Assembly (NCBI GenBank): GCA_023300255.1 | Contig: JALZWC010000776.1 | Coordinates: forward strand, 1 to 5,230 | From: Saprospiraceae bacterium | GTDB lineage: Bacteria > Bacteroidota > Bacteroidia > Chitinophagales > Saprospiraceae | DNA length: 5,230 nt | Direction of reading: 5' to 3' | Part shown: in pieces, positions 5,164 through 5,230 of the stretch | How positions within the stretch are numbered: position 1 is the stretch's first letter | Layout of the letters: every line of letters starts with the position of its first letter | Program-made: the position numbers and the translations under genes | The notes under the pieces: model-generated | What the model was told of the DNA's origin: nothing | Database searches by the model: none | What the model saw: the letters and a program-made list of their open reading frames with translations, nothing else

Positions 5164-5230
5164 TTATGGCGCAGTAATTTTTTCTTGTAAAGAAGCTTCA
5201 AAATTAAGGCATAGCAGAGCTACGGCTTCA
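5164..5230 (-). CDS. Possible C-terminus of a convergent gene running off the right edge
   Basis: The minus strand is open for 22 codons from the window edge to TAA (5164-5166). It reads EAVALLCLNFEASLQEKITAP, an amphipathic-helix-like sequence with ordinary codons. The stop would lie 36 bp from the end of the thioesterase gene in convergent orientation, which is a plausible layout. The piece is too short to identify, and a chance frame of this length is common. Confidence 0.3.
   Translation of the reverse strand, partial: EAVALLCLNFEASLQEKITAP

Overview
The window reads as a chromosomal segment of an AT-rich member of the Bacteroidota. This is inferred from the lack of Shine-Dalgarno sequences before the genes, a candidate TAnnTTTG-type promoter box before rlmB, and the protein families present. 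A Saprospiraceae-like host would fit but cannot be proved from this sequence.

Positions 1-2030 hold the remains of an accessory region. On the minus strand lies the C-terminal two thirds of an AAA+ ATPase of the type that ends in a PD-(D/E)XK-like DUF234 domain. It has lost its Walker A/B N-terminus, and a complete 1084-bp IS630-family element (944-2027) is inserted at its broken end. The IS has 30-bp inverted ends and a TA duplication. Its two-frame transposase is joined by a -1 shift on a run of nine A. Removing the IS rebuilds a palindromic CTAG target, which suggests the ATPase was already truncated when the IS arrived.

Positions 2033-2910 hold the core gene rlmB (minus strand), with a hairpin plus T-rich terminator just after its stop. 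Positions 2911-3940 are mostly non-coding. They contain a possible decayed coding fragment, one small hypothetical gene (3137-3403, minus), several AT-rich dyads, and a G+C-richer block of three consecutive hairpins (3840-3928) just before the next gene.

Positions 3944-5127 carry two plus-strand single-domain proteins: a DUF1569/DinB-like putative metal-binding protein and a PaaI-like hotdog thioesterase. A very long hairpin and about 180 bp separate them, so they are probably separate transcription units. At the right edge a possible C-terminus of a convergent minus-strand gene enters the window.

No coherent new multi-gene system is visible. The points most worth a second look are the structured leader, the IS insertion history and the possible decayed small gene.
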